Source: JAZDCZ01 sp046757925 (GTDB lineage: Bacteria > Gemmatimonadota > Gemmatimonadetes > Gemmatimonadales > GWC2-71-9). Taken from it: 21,768 nucleotides of DNA. The stretch is taken from assembly GCA_046757925.1 (NCBI GenBank), contig JBHHZE010000051.1:1-21768 (forward strand), read 5' to 3'. Below, in pieces: positions 15,471 through 21,768 of the stretch (the first letter of the stretch is position 1; every line of letters starts with the position of its first letter). Below the pieces are notes generated by a model, which was not told the origin of the DNA, made no database searches, and saw nothing but the letters and a program-made list of their open reading frames with translations. A program made the position numbers and the translations under genes.

Positions 15471-16631
15471 CTATGGGTCGAGCAGGTGCTTGGTGACGAT
15501 ATCCCAATAGGTGCGGTATCCCCCACGGCGATATTCGTCGATGAAGCTGGATAGGGTTTGCAGCAGCTGTGTGCTGCCATATCCGGGAACGGACTGTGGG
15601 TGTCGCCTGTAGGCTCGTCGTCGATTGAACAGGCTCCTGATTATTACGCTGCGGTCGTCGACCGGCAAGTGCGTCACCGTCTCGGCGAATCGGTCGAACG
15701 CACCCTGCCGCACGAGATAGAACTCGACATTCGATACGTAAAACGCCGAGATCCGCTCGCCGTGGTCCGCCACGTACTCTCCGATCGCTTTCAGAGCGTG
15801 GTCCCCTGCCAGGTCACCAACCACGGGAATCACGAGATTCTTCTGTTGCATGGTCTTGAGGAACCGGAAATCGTCCTCGTTGGCCAGGTAGTTCGTCTGG
15901 CGGCCGGCTAGATCTCGTTCCAAGAGGAGATCTCTGTACGATGGGTAGTACCACTGGGGACCCCGGTAGAAACTCGTGAACCGCAATTCCAGCCCAACAT
16001 CGACGAACGCCTTGTGGAAGCGATCGATCGTGGCCAGGTCGGAATCCGCCAATGCGAGACCAAATTGTTGGACTTCGCTCAATATCGACTCGCGAGCCGC
16101 TGCGGCACCGGTGGGGTCGCTGCCCACTTCGTCAACGTAGTCCGCCAACTCCCCGACATTCTTCCGTGTCCAATCCAGTGTGTCGTTGGGTGGCGTACAG
16201 CCGAAGAGCAGACAGAGGTATTCAATGCGGTTGTCGGCCAGCTCGAACGCCGCCTTGAACATGAAGTGCTCCAGCAGATTGTCCCTGCGAATGTCGATCA
16301 TGAAAGCCAGGTTGGGACGTACCTGTGCGATGTACGAAAAGTTCTGGTCGGGTCCTACGCCTACGTAGACACCGCCCTTGACACCGAGCTTGCGCATTTT
16401 CCCCATCACGTGAAGATATGATTTCTCGTTGGAGATCAGGTTGTCGGTATCGAAGTATCCGCCGGGCTCGGAAAGACGTTCGATGAGCCGAGCAAATCCC
16501 GAGTCACTTAGAGCTGCATCGAGAACTCGGCGGGAAGACTGATCCGGCTCCCGAACCTGACCTTGGCAGGCGAGCGTCCCCAGCGAGGTCAGTACTGCCA
16601 GCGATAACAGTAGTTGTTTGAGCATTCTCAT
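15471..16631 (-). CDS. Exported protein of unknown function with methyltransferase-like glycine motif
   Basis: 386 residues. The N-terminus MRMLKQLLLSLAVLTSLG is a signal peptide; Cys22 follows, but the -3 residue is Thr, so a lipoprotein is possible but not certain. After it, KGGVYVGVGPDQNFSYI (86-101), then LAFMIDIRRDN (108-118), resembles motif I and the acidic end of strand 2 in class-I Rossmann methyltransferases. Later motifs include AFYVSNVEFYL. I recall a conserved family named after Leptospira LIC_10091 with such features, but cannot verify this. An exported protein with an SAM-fold motif would be unusual, so it may be a degenerate fold. GTG 16643 or ATG 16625 are alternative starts. 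It starts 39 bases after the LURP-one gene and is probably in its operon. Confidence 0.7.
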   Translation of the reverse strand: MRMLKQLLLSLAVLTSLGTLACQGQVREPDQSSRRVLDAALSDSGFARLIERLSEPGGYFDTDNLISNEKSYLHVMGKMRKLGVKGGVYVGVGPDQNFSYIAQVRPNLAFMIDIRRDNLLEHFMFKAAFELADNRIEYLCLLFGCTPPNDTLDWTRKNVGELADYVDEVGSDPTGAAAARESILSEVQQFGLALADSDLATIDRFHKAFVDVGLELRFTSFYRGPQWYYPSYRDLLLERDLAGRQTNYLANEDDFRFLKTMQQKNLVIPVVGDLAGDHALKAIGEYVADHGERISAFYVSNVEFYLVRQGAFDRFAETVTHLPVDDRSVIIRSLFNRRRAYRRHPQSVPGYGSTQLLQTLSSFIDEYRRGGYRTYWDIVTKHLLDP

Positions 16632-16670
16632 TCGTTCAAACACCGTATCCCGAGGCTTTGTTCAGGCCGG

Positions 16671-17258
16671 CTACTCCTTCAGCACCATGTCGATACACAT
16701 GACAGCTGCAAGGATCAGTTGGCGGAGCCTGCTGTCCGCAGGCACGGTATCGGAAATCTCCAGGACATAGTTGTCGGCGCTGGTGAACAGTTCCTTACCA
16801 AGCCCCGCCCACTTCTTTGTGACGTGGGCAAACTCATGTTCGTCGCGGACGAAACGAAAATCCCAGCCGGTCCACTTGCCCTGGAGTGTGCACAGCGGTT
16901 CATCGCTATCGTCGAGAACTTCGAACCGTCCGCCGATTGAGAATAACTTCTGTTTGAACCCTCCAATTCTGGTCCCGGTCTCGTCGATGACGTTGACGCG
17001 CGAGCGCAATAACGTCACGCCCCTCGTGACCTGAACTAAGGGTGTTCCCTCCGGCGTCGTAATCCGTATGTCGAACGGCGTGTAGCGTTTGTACTCGGTG
17101 AACCGGAGGATCTTGGTAAAGATACCGAGTCTTGGTTCACGGCAGTGCATGATCACGTTGCCCGTTGCGGGATCATGAATATCGTAGTTGTTGGCCGCTT
17201 TGAACATGCCGACATGCTCTTTTACCAGGAACAGGTTCTTGCTGAGAACCTCGTGCAT
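16671..17258 (-). CDS. LURP-one-related/phospholipid scramblase-fold protein
   Basis: 195 residues. The protein fits the LURP-one/Tubby C-terminal beta-barrel: NNYDIHDPATGNVI (23-36), REPRLG, a TPLVQVTRG segment, SRVNVIDETG with IGGFKQK, a GRFEVLD strand, then LQGKWTGWDFRF and KKWAGLGKELFTSADNY. A central hydrophobic C-terminal helix (about 178-194) fills the barrel in this fold. Eukaryotic relatives include phospholipid scramblases; the role of bacterial members is not established. ATG 17258 has an excellent AGGAGGA seven bases upstream. It is divergent from thrC and leads the two-gene minus-strand run with the exported unknown protein. No membrane-active role can be claimed from sequence alone. 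Confidence 0.87.
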   Translation of the reverse strand: MHEVLSKNLFLVKEHVGMFKAANNYDIHDPATGNVIMHCREPRLGIFTKILRFTEYKRYTPFDIRITTPEGTPLVQVTRGVTLLRSRVNVIDETGTRIGGFKQKLFSIGGRFEVLDDSDEPLCTLQGKWTGWDFRFVRDEHEFAHVTKKWAGLGKELFTSADNYVLEISDTVPADSRLRQLILAAVMCIDMVLKE

Positions 17259-17453
17259 GGCCGTGTCCTCCTGCTGGGGTGGGCAGACAAGCGCAGCCGT
17301 GGCGCACCAGGGTTGGGACGGATCCGGACTGCGTATCGGACTCCATCAATATGCGCCTGGTAGCGGTTCTCGCCAGGATAGCTGTCAGCAGGAAACCTCT
17401 GTCGTTAGGTTATACCCGCACCTGCGGACGCAACAACTTTGTGAGGAGAGTAC

Positions 17454-18509
17454 ATGAGCTGGCGTGGGGTGATAGAGGAGTTTCGTGATCGTCTGCCGCT
17501 CGATGCCGCGATTGGCGCCGTCACGCTGCTCGAGGGCGGAACTCCACTCGTAGAGGCTGCGCGTCTTGCGGAGGCGTTGTCGTTCTCCGGCAAGCTTTTT
17601 CTCAAGTACGAGGGTCTCAATCCCACCGGGTCTTTCAAGGACCGCGGCATGACGGTGGCAATTTCGGCCGCCGTGGCGAACGGTGCCGATTCGGTGATCT
17701 GTGCGTCTACGGGCAACACGTCCGCCTCTGCAGCGGCGTATGCGGCCAGAGCGGGGATAAGGGCGGTTGTTGTTGTGCCCGAGGGCAAGGTCGCCGTGGG
17801 GAAGCTGAGTCAAGCGATGGCTCACGGTGCCACGGTGATCGCCGTTGCAGGCGGCTTCGACCGAGCGTTGGAGATCGTCACCGAGTTGGCGAAGCAGGCC
17901 AACATGGTGGTTGTAAACTCCATCAATCCGCTGCGGATTCAAGGCCAGAAGACGGCCGCATTCGAGATCTGCGATGTGCTTGGCCGGGCACCCGAGTATC
18001 ACTGTCTGCCCGTGGGGAACGCAGGTAACATCACGGCGTATTGGCTGGGCTATCGCGAGTACTGTGCCGATGGGGTAGTCGAGCGGACCCCCAAGATGAT
18101 GGGTTTCCAAGCGGCAGGGGCAGCGCCCATAGTCCTCGACCGGGTCGTGCAGAAACCGGAAACGGTGGCGACGGCCATTAGAATCGGGAATCCGGCGAGT
18201 TGGCATGCTGCCAAGCAAGCGCGCGATGATTCCAACGGGGCGATCGAATCGGTGACCGACGATGAGATCCTGGATGCCTATAGGACGTTGGCCCAGACCG
18301 AAGGAGTTTTTGCAGAGCCCGCATCTGCCGCAAGCATAGCAGGTCTCAAGAAGCTCTGCGCAGCGGGTCGACTCCCGCGCGACGTAACCGTGGTGTGTAC
18401 GCTCACGGGGCATGGACTCAAGGATCCGGAGATTGCGTCCGAACTTTCCCCACCGCCGATTGAGGCTCCCGCCGATGTAGCCACCGTCAGCGCACTACTC
18501 GGAATTTGA
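17454..18509 (+). CDS. thrC: Threonine synthase
   Basis: 351 residues, the short bacterial/archaeal type. It converts O-phosphohomoserine to threonine with PLP. Lys62 in NPTGSFKDRGM is the Schiff-base lysine; the phosphate loop is ASTGNTSASAAAYAARAG and the distal glycine-rich segment is LPVGNAGNITAYW. The C-terminal VFAEPASAASIAGL and TLTGHGLKDP segments are also typical. ATG 17454 is preceded by GAGGAG (17443-17448). The homoserine kinase and dehydrogenase genes that often accompany thrC are not nearby. Instead it is followed closely by a nitrilase-fold gene whose upstream TTG overlaps its stop. It is divergent from the LURP-one gene across 195 bases with no strong promoter I can call. Confidence 0.94.
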   Translation: MSWRGVIEEFRDRLPLDAAIGAVTLLEGGTPLVEAARLAEALSFSGKLFLKYEGLNPTGSFKDRGMTVAISAAVANGADSVICASTGNTSASAAAYAARAGIRAVVVVPEGKVAVGKLSQAMAHGATVIAVAGGFDRALEIVTELAKQANMVVVNSINPLRIQGQKTAAFEICDVLGRAPEYHCLPVGNAGNITAYWLGYREYCADGVVERTPKMMGFQAAGAAPIVLDRVVQKPETVATAIRIGNPASWHAAKQARDDSNGAIESVTDDEILDAYRTLAQTEGVFAEPASAASIAGLKKLCAAGRLPRDVTVVCTLTGHGLKDPEIASELSPPPIEAPADVATVSALLGI

Positions 18510-18529
18510 ACCATGAGGTGAGCGTCAAA

Positions 18530-19306
18530 GTGAGAATCGCAGTATGTGAGGCGTCGCCCCGGATGGTGGCAGGTGATGAGCGCTGGAAGCACCTGGTGCG
18601 CCGGGTCAAGGCGGAACGGCCTGACATCTTTCTCATGAATGAGATGCCGGTCGGGAAATGGGTGGCGGCATCGCCCACGTGCGATGCAGGAGAACTGCAG
18701 GCCTTGCACCGCCAGCACGACGACGCGATGGATAGATTGACTGAGTTCGGGATTTCAGCGGTGTTGGGTACGCGCGCTACGTCCGAGGACGACAAGAGTG
18801 TGAATGAAGCTTTTATTCGGACCTCGAACGGCGATGTGCACTGCGTCCACACGAAGCAGTTCTTCCCCAATGAAGCTGGCTTCTACGAGGCCAGATGGTT
18901 CGAGCGCGGCAACATGCGTTTCGGGACCGGCACGGTGGGCGACCTGAGAATCGGGTTTCTGATATGTACTGATGTGATGTTCAACGAGTGGGCGCGGCAT
19001 TACGGCCGCAAAGGCGTTCACCTTATAGCGGTACCACGCGCCACCCCGCCCGGATCGGAGCACCGCTGGCGGTCGATGATGGCGGCAGCGGCGATCGTGT
19101 CGGGTTGCTATGTTGCGAGCTCGAACAGGGGAGGCATTGCAGAGGACGGACAGGAATTCGCGGGTCGCGGTTGGATCTTTGGCCCGACCGGTGAATTGCT
19201 GGCCGAGACCACGAGTGAAGTGCCGGTCGTGAGTGCCGAACTCGACGTTGCGTCCGTTGAGCGGGCCCAATCCGAATATCCTTGTTACGTTGAAGATCTT
19301 GACTGA
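18530..19306 (+). CDS. Carbon-nitrogen hydrolase (nitrilase superfamily)
   Basis: 258 residues, cytoplasmic. The Glu-Lys-Cys triad is present: Glu38 (LMNEMP), Lys109 (HTKQFFPNEAGF) and Cys146 (FLICTDVMF). Family members hydrolyse nitriles, or amides of carbamoyl compounds and amino acids; the substrate cannot be read here. GTG 18530 is preferred because GAGGTGAG (18515-18522) lies seven bases upstream, while TTG 18506 overlaps the thrC stop and would add eight residues. The close spacing (20 bases) and plus orientation make co-transcription with thrC likely. The downstream gene encodes a secreted amidohydrolase. Confidence 0.85.
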   Translation: MRIAVCEASPRMVAGDERWKHLVRRVKAERPDIFLMNEMPVGKWVAASPTCDAGELQALHRQHDDAMDRLTEFGISAVLGTRATSEDDKSVNEAFIRTSNGDVHCVHTKQFFPNEAGFYEARWFERGNMRFGTGTVGDLRIGFLICTDVMFNEWARHYGRKGVHLIAVPRATPPGSEHRWRSMMAAAAIVSGCYVASSNRGGIAEDGQEFAGRGWIFGPTGELLAETTSEVPVVSAELDVASVERAQSEYPCYVEDLD

Positions 19307-19334
19307 CGACAGTAAACCCTCGAGAGGAGAAGTA

Positions 19335-20597
19335 ATGTTTCGCATGATGCAGCTATCGCTGGTCGCGTTGACTGCCCTCACTCTTCCACTTGCCGCGCAG
19401 ACCAAGGTGGTTCGGGCATCCCGTATGCTCGATGTCGAATCCGGCCGGATAGTGAGGAACCCGGTCGTAGTGATCGATGGTGAGAGAATCGCACGGGTTG
19501 GCGGTAAGGTGCCACGCGGTGCAGAGGTGATTGACTTGGGTGACGTAACCATCCTGCCAGGTCTCACCGATATGCACGTGCACTTGGCCTACGACATCGG
19601 CGGTGATTGGACCAACCGACCGGTTCGTGAAATGGAGGGCGAGGCAGCGCTGCGTGCGGCGCACAACGCGCGCGTTACTCTCCTTGCGGGCTTTACCACC
19701 GTACGCGATTTGGGTGCGTCGGATTTCGTGAACGTTTCGCTCCGGCGCGGCATAGAGGCCGGATTGGTAGAGGGCCCGCGCGTCTGGCCGTCCGGGTACA
19801 GCTTGGGCATCACTGGTGGTCATTGTGACGTCACCGGGTTCATCCCCGGCGTGCTGGAGACCGGCCCCGAACAAGGCGTGGGCGATGGACCCGACATGCT
19901 AGTGCGTGCCGAGCGTTACCAGATCAAACATGGTGCAAAGGTCATAAAGATCTGTGCTACCGCCGGGGTGCTCTCGTTCGAAGGGTCGGTTGGTGCACAG
20001 CAGTTATCGATCGAGGAGATGAAGGCGATCGTCGACGAGGCCAATCGCCACGGCATGAAGGTAGCGGCCCATGCGCACGGAACAGAGGGAATCAAGGCTG
20101 CGGTTCGCGCGGGCGTGACGTCGATAGAACACGGCTCCATGCTGGACGACGAGGCGATCCAGTTGATGAAGGAGCACGGGACGTATCTCGTGCCCACTAC
20201 GTATTTGGTCGATGCCATCGATCTCGACGCGCTGCCGGCTCCAATCCGGGCCAAGGCCGAGACAGTGTTGCCGCGGGCACGCGAGAGCCTGAAGCGGGCT
20301 ATAGCTGCCGGTGTCAAGATCGCGTTCGGCACGGATGCCGCGGTCTATCCGCATGGAGACAACGCTAGAGAGTTCGCCGTGCTGGTAGAGCGGGGCATGA
20401 GCCCAATCGACGCGATTCGTTCGGCGACCACGGTGGCGGCCGAGCTCTTGGGGGTCGACGACCGTGGTAAGATCGTGGCCGGCAGACTTGCCGATCTCGT
20501 TGCGGTTCCGGGAAACCCTTTGGAGGAGATTAGGGCTCTCGAGCACGTGGTTTTCGTGATGAAGGGTGGGAAGGTATTCAAGATGGAGAAGATGTGA
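19335..20597 (+). CDS. Secreted metal-dependent amidohydrolase (imidazolonepropionase-like), second copy
   Basis: 420 residues with a Sec signal (MFRMMQLSLVALTALTLPLA, about 1-21). The metal site is complete: His81 and His83 (DMHVHLA), Lys205 (VIKICATAG, likely carbamylated), His246 (AAHAHG), His266 (SIEHGS) and Asp334 (FGTDAA). The overall plan and the AIRSATTVAA segment match the amidohydrolase at 8957-10222, so the two are paralogues. Residues 85-100 and 155-185 differ most, so substrate range may too. ATG 19335 is preceded by AGGAGA (19325-19330) four bases away. The stop overlaps the start of the zinc-ribbon gene as TGATG. Confidence 0.9.
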   Translation: MFRMMQLSLVALTALTLPLAAQTKVVRASRMLDVESGRIVRNPVVVIDGERIARVGGKVPRGAEVIDLGDVTILPGLTDMHVHLAYDIGGDWTNRPVREMEGEAALRAAHNARVTLLAGFTTVRDLGASDFVNVSLRRGIEAGLVEGPRVWPSGYSLGITGGHCDVTGFIPGVLETGPEQGVGDGPDMLVRAERYQIKHGAKVIKICATAGVLSFEGSVGAQQLSIEEMKAIVDEANRHGMKVAAHAHGTEGIKAAVRAGVTSIEHGSMLDDEAIQLMKEHGTYLVPTTYLVDAIDLDALPAPIRAKAETVLPRARESLKRAIAAGVKIAFGTDAAVYPHGDNAREFAVLVERGMSPIDAIRSATTVAAELLGVDDRGKIVAGRLADLVAVPGNPLEEIRALEHVVFVMKGGKVFKMEKM

Positions 20598-20800
20598 TGT
20601 CACAGCAGGACCATCCGGTTAGGGATCGGCGGTCGAATCCCGATCGGACGTGTAGTGTGTGCCTGCAGGGGAGATATGTTACGCGGAGCGGTCACGAATT
20701 CAGCAAAGGTGGGGGAGACAAGACTCCGTGGCACGTAGAGGCATGCAGTTACTGCGGTCACGTTCAGCTTTTCCGACGCGACTGGCGGGAGCGGCGCTAG
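20597..20800 (+). CDS. Small zinc-ribbon protein
   Basis: 67 residues, no signal. Two CxxC knuckles, Cys19-x-x-Cys22 and Cys50-x-x-Cys53, 27 residues apart, form a likely structural zinc ribbon; the region between contains Gly- and His-rich loops. The N-terminus is polar and charged, and the C-terminus ends RRDWRERR. I do not recognise a named family; such small proteins may bind nucleic acid or a partner protein. The ATG overlaps the preceding TGA (TGATG), a sign of translational coupling, with GGAG at 20585-20588. Confidence 0.75.
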   Translation: MSQQDHPVRDRRSNPDRTCSVCLQGRYVTRSGHEFSKGGGDKTPWHVEACSYCGHVQLFRRDWRERR

Positions 20801-20819
20801 GTCTCGAGTTGTAACCACG

Positions 20820-20945
20820 ATGATCAAGTTTGGGCTGCGTGATTGGATCTCTGCGGGCGTCACGCTGGTTGTAGCGTGTGGTGGCGGCGGGAGACACCTC
20901 GCGGCTGTTTGTGGTGGAGCGTCCGGGCGCGATACGCATCATTAG
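20820..20945 (+). pseudogene. Orphaned lipoprotein signal-peptide frame upstream of the sugar dehydrogenase
   Basis: ATG 20820 opens a frame with a convincing lipoprotein signal: MIKFGLRDWISAG, then VTLVVAC (Cys20) and GGGG. The frame then runs out of family-like sequence and stops at TAG 20943-20945. The sugar dehydrogenase coding sequence is in the +1 frame and starts at about 20890 in the same G-rich tract (GGTGGCGGCGGGAGA). Removing one G from the tract would join the two as CGGGG-DTSRLFVV. Either the gene is broken, or a base was miscalled; a ribosomal frameshift is less likely. Confidence 0.55.
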
Positions 20946-21768
20946 GAACGGCGTCGTTGTTGCGACGCCGTTCTTGGATATCACGAATCTCACTTCGCTG
21001 GGTGGCGAGCGCGGGCTCTTGAGCCTGGCCTTTCATCCACAATACGTTGAGAACGGCCAGTTTTTTGTCTATTACACCGATGTAACCGACGGCGGAACGC
21101 GCGTGGTGCGTTACAATGTCTCGGCCGATCCCGATGTGGCGGATCCGAGTTCCGCTCATCTCATCATCGCCGTAGACCAGCCGTTCAACAATCACAACGG
21201 CGGTCAGATCGCATTTGGGCCCGACGGCATGTTGTACGTGGGACTCGGCGATGGCGGGAGCGCCGGTGATCCCTTGGGCAGCGGTCAGGATCTGTCGAGC
21301 TTGTTGGGAAGCATAATACGCTTGGATGTGGATGGCGGCGATCCGTTTGCGATTCCGTCCGATAATCCCCATGTGGCAGATCCGAACGCCCGCGACGAGA
21401 TATGGGTATCGGGCCTCAGAAACCCGTGGCGGTTCTCGTTCGATCGCCGGACCGGAGATCTCTACATAGGCGACGTCGGTCAAGATGAGGTAGAGGAGGT
21501 GGACGTGCATTCCGCGGCTGCACCGGGTGGGGCCAACTACGGTTGGAATACCATGGAGGGAAGCCGCTGTTTCCGGAGTACCAATTGCGATACTACGGGG
21601 CTCACGCTCCCGGTGCTCGAGTATCTTCACAACGCGGGTGGAGGGTGCTCTATCACGGGTGGCTATGTGTATCGGGGTTCACGGATACCGGCGTTGGTAG
21701 GTAGGTACTTATACGGCGATTTTTGCTCGGAGTTCGTGAGAAGTTTTGTCTATGACGGCAGTGCTGCC
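20878..21768 (+). CDS. PQQ-dependent sugar dehydrogenase (glucose/sorbosone dehydrogenase type), truncated by window
   Basis: The frame is open from GTG 20878 (after an in-frame TAG at 20872) to the right edge, 297 codons, so the C-terminus is outside the window. The six-bladed propeller of soluble aldose/sorbosone dehydrogenases is clear: DTSRLFVVERPGAIRII, GERGLLSLAFHP, then NNHNGGQIAFGPDG with the catalytic His, YVGLGDGGSAGDP, SLLGSIIRLDVDGGDP, WVSGLRNPWRFSFDR and YIGDVGQDEVEEVDV. These enzymes oxidise sugars and pass electrons to the respiratory chain, and are exported. Here the propeller begins abruptly; the usual first strand (ASGLxxPVxVxxPP) is missing, and the signal peptide is in another frame (see 20820-20945). 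The coordinates give the codon-clean part only; there is no certainty the protein is made from GTG 20878. Confidence 0.75.
   Translation, partial: MVAAGDTSRLFVVERPGAIRIIRNGVVVATPFLDITNLTSLGGERGLLSLAFHPQYVENGQFFVYYTDVTDGGTRVVRYNVSADPDVADPSSAHLIIAVDQPFNNHNGGQIAFGPDGMLYVGLGDGGSAGDPLGSGQDLSSLLGSIIRLDVDGGDPFAIPSDNPHVADPNARDEIWVSGLRNPWRFSFDRRTGDLYIGDVGQDEVEEVDVHSAAAPGGANYGWNTMEGSRCFRSTNCDTTGLTLPVLEYLHNAGGGCSITGGYVYRGSRIPALVGRYLYGDFCSEFVRSFVYDGSAA

Noticed and set aside
17385..18413. 342-codon minus-strand frame across threonine synthase
   Set aside because: thrC is unmistakable on the other strand and the antisense product has no domain features.
20860..21630. 256-codon minus-strand frame antisense to the sugar dehydrogenase
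   Set aside because: The plus strand carries clear propeller motifs and stays open to the window edge; the minus frame has none.
1..21768. CRISPR array, tRNA, rRNA or insertion sequence
   Set aside because: No regularly spaced repeats, cloverleaf sequence, terminal inverted repeats or transposase-like coding was seen on either strand.

Overview
The window looks like a chromosomal segment of a free-living, aerobic, heterotrophic bacterium with mid-to-high GC. I see no phage, plasmid, insertion-sequence, CRISPR, tRNA or rRNA signature. The protein mix suggests Gemmatimonadota or a related environmental lineage. It includes an M14 peptidase with a long accessory C-terminus, a Tat-exported class-V aminotransferase, secreted imidazolonepropionase-like amidohydrolases, a fused gamma-alpha 2-oxoacid:ferredoxin oxidoreductase and a PQQ-type sugar dehydrogenase. 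This placement is inferred from protein character only. Genes are densely packed; no gene-free stretch reaches 300 bases.

Layout. (1) 1-1856: 3' part of a large secreted M14 metallopeptidase, cut by the left edge. (2) 2005-7456: a redox and iron block. It holds a 1-Cys peroxiredoxin behind a strong sigma70-type promoter, then on the opposite strand a cobalamin-domain radical SAM enzyme. After a divergent promoter region comes a three-gene plus-strand run: flavin disulfide oxidoreductase, DinB-fold protein and ferritin. It converges on a two-CBS-domain protein. (3) 7544-11050: a Tat-exported PLP enzyme divergent from a secreted amidohydrolase, which is followed by a MEMO1/AmrB-family protein. 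(4) 11093-14000: korB and korA on the minus strand, with the korA stop and korB start one base apart. (5) 14267-15454: an exported SxxK serine hydrolase. (6) 15471-17258: a minus-strand pair, a LURP-one/scramblase-fold protein followed by an exported protein of unknown function. (7) 17454-21768: a plus-strand run of threonine synthase, a nitrilase-fold amidohydrolase, a second secreted metal-dependent amidohydrolase, a 67-residue zinc-ribbon protein and a PQQ-dependent sugar dehydrogenase cut by the right edge.

How the genes may work together (inference). The secreted peptidase, exported aminotransferase-fold enzyme, two secreted amidohydrolases and serine hydrolase fit growth on peptides and modified amino acids. 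KorAB would oxidise the resulting 2-oxoacids to acyl-CoA with reduced ferredoxin. Peroxiredoxin, flavoprotein and ferritin would handle peroxide and iron.

The most notable anomaly is at the right edge. The sugar dehydrogenase coding frame is not continuous with the lipoprotein signal peptide just upstream. The two lie in different frames, joined at a G-rich tract, and the usual first strand of the propeller appears to be missing. This could be a real broken gene, an internal-start variant or a consensus error. Other points worth following are the radical SAM/B12 enzyme without recognisable partners, the MEMO1 protein without its usual partners, and the LURP-one plus exported-protein pair.
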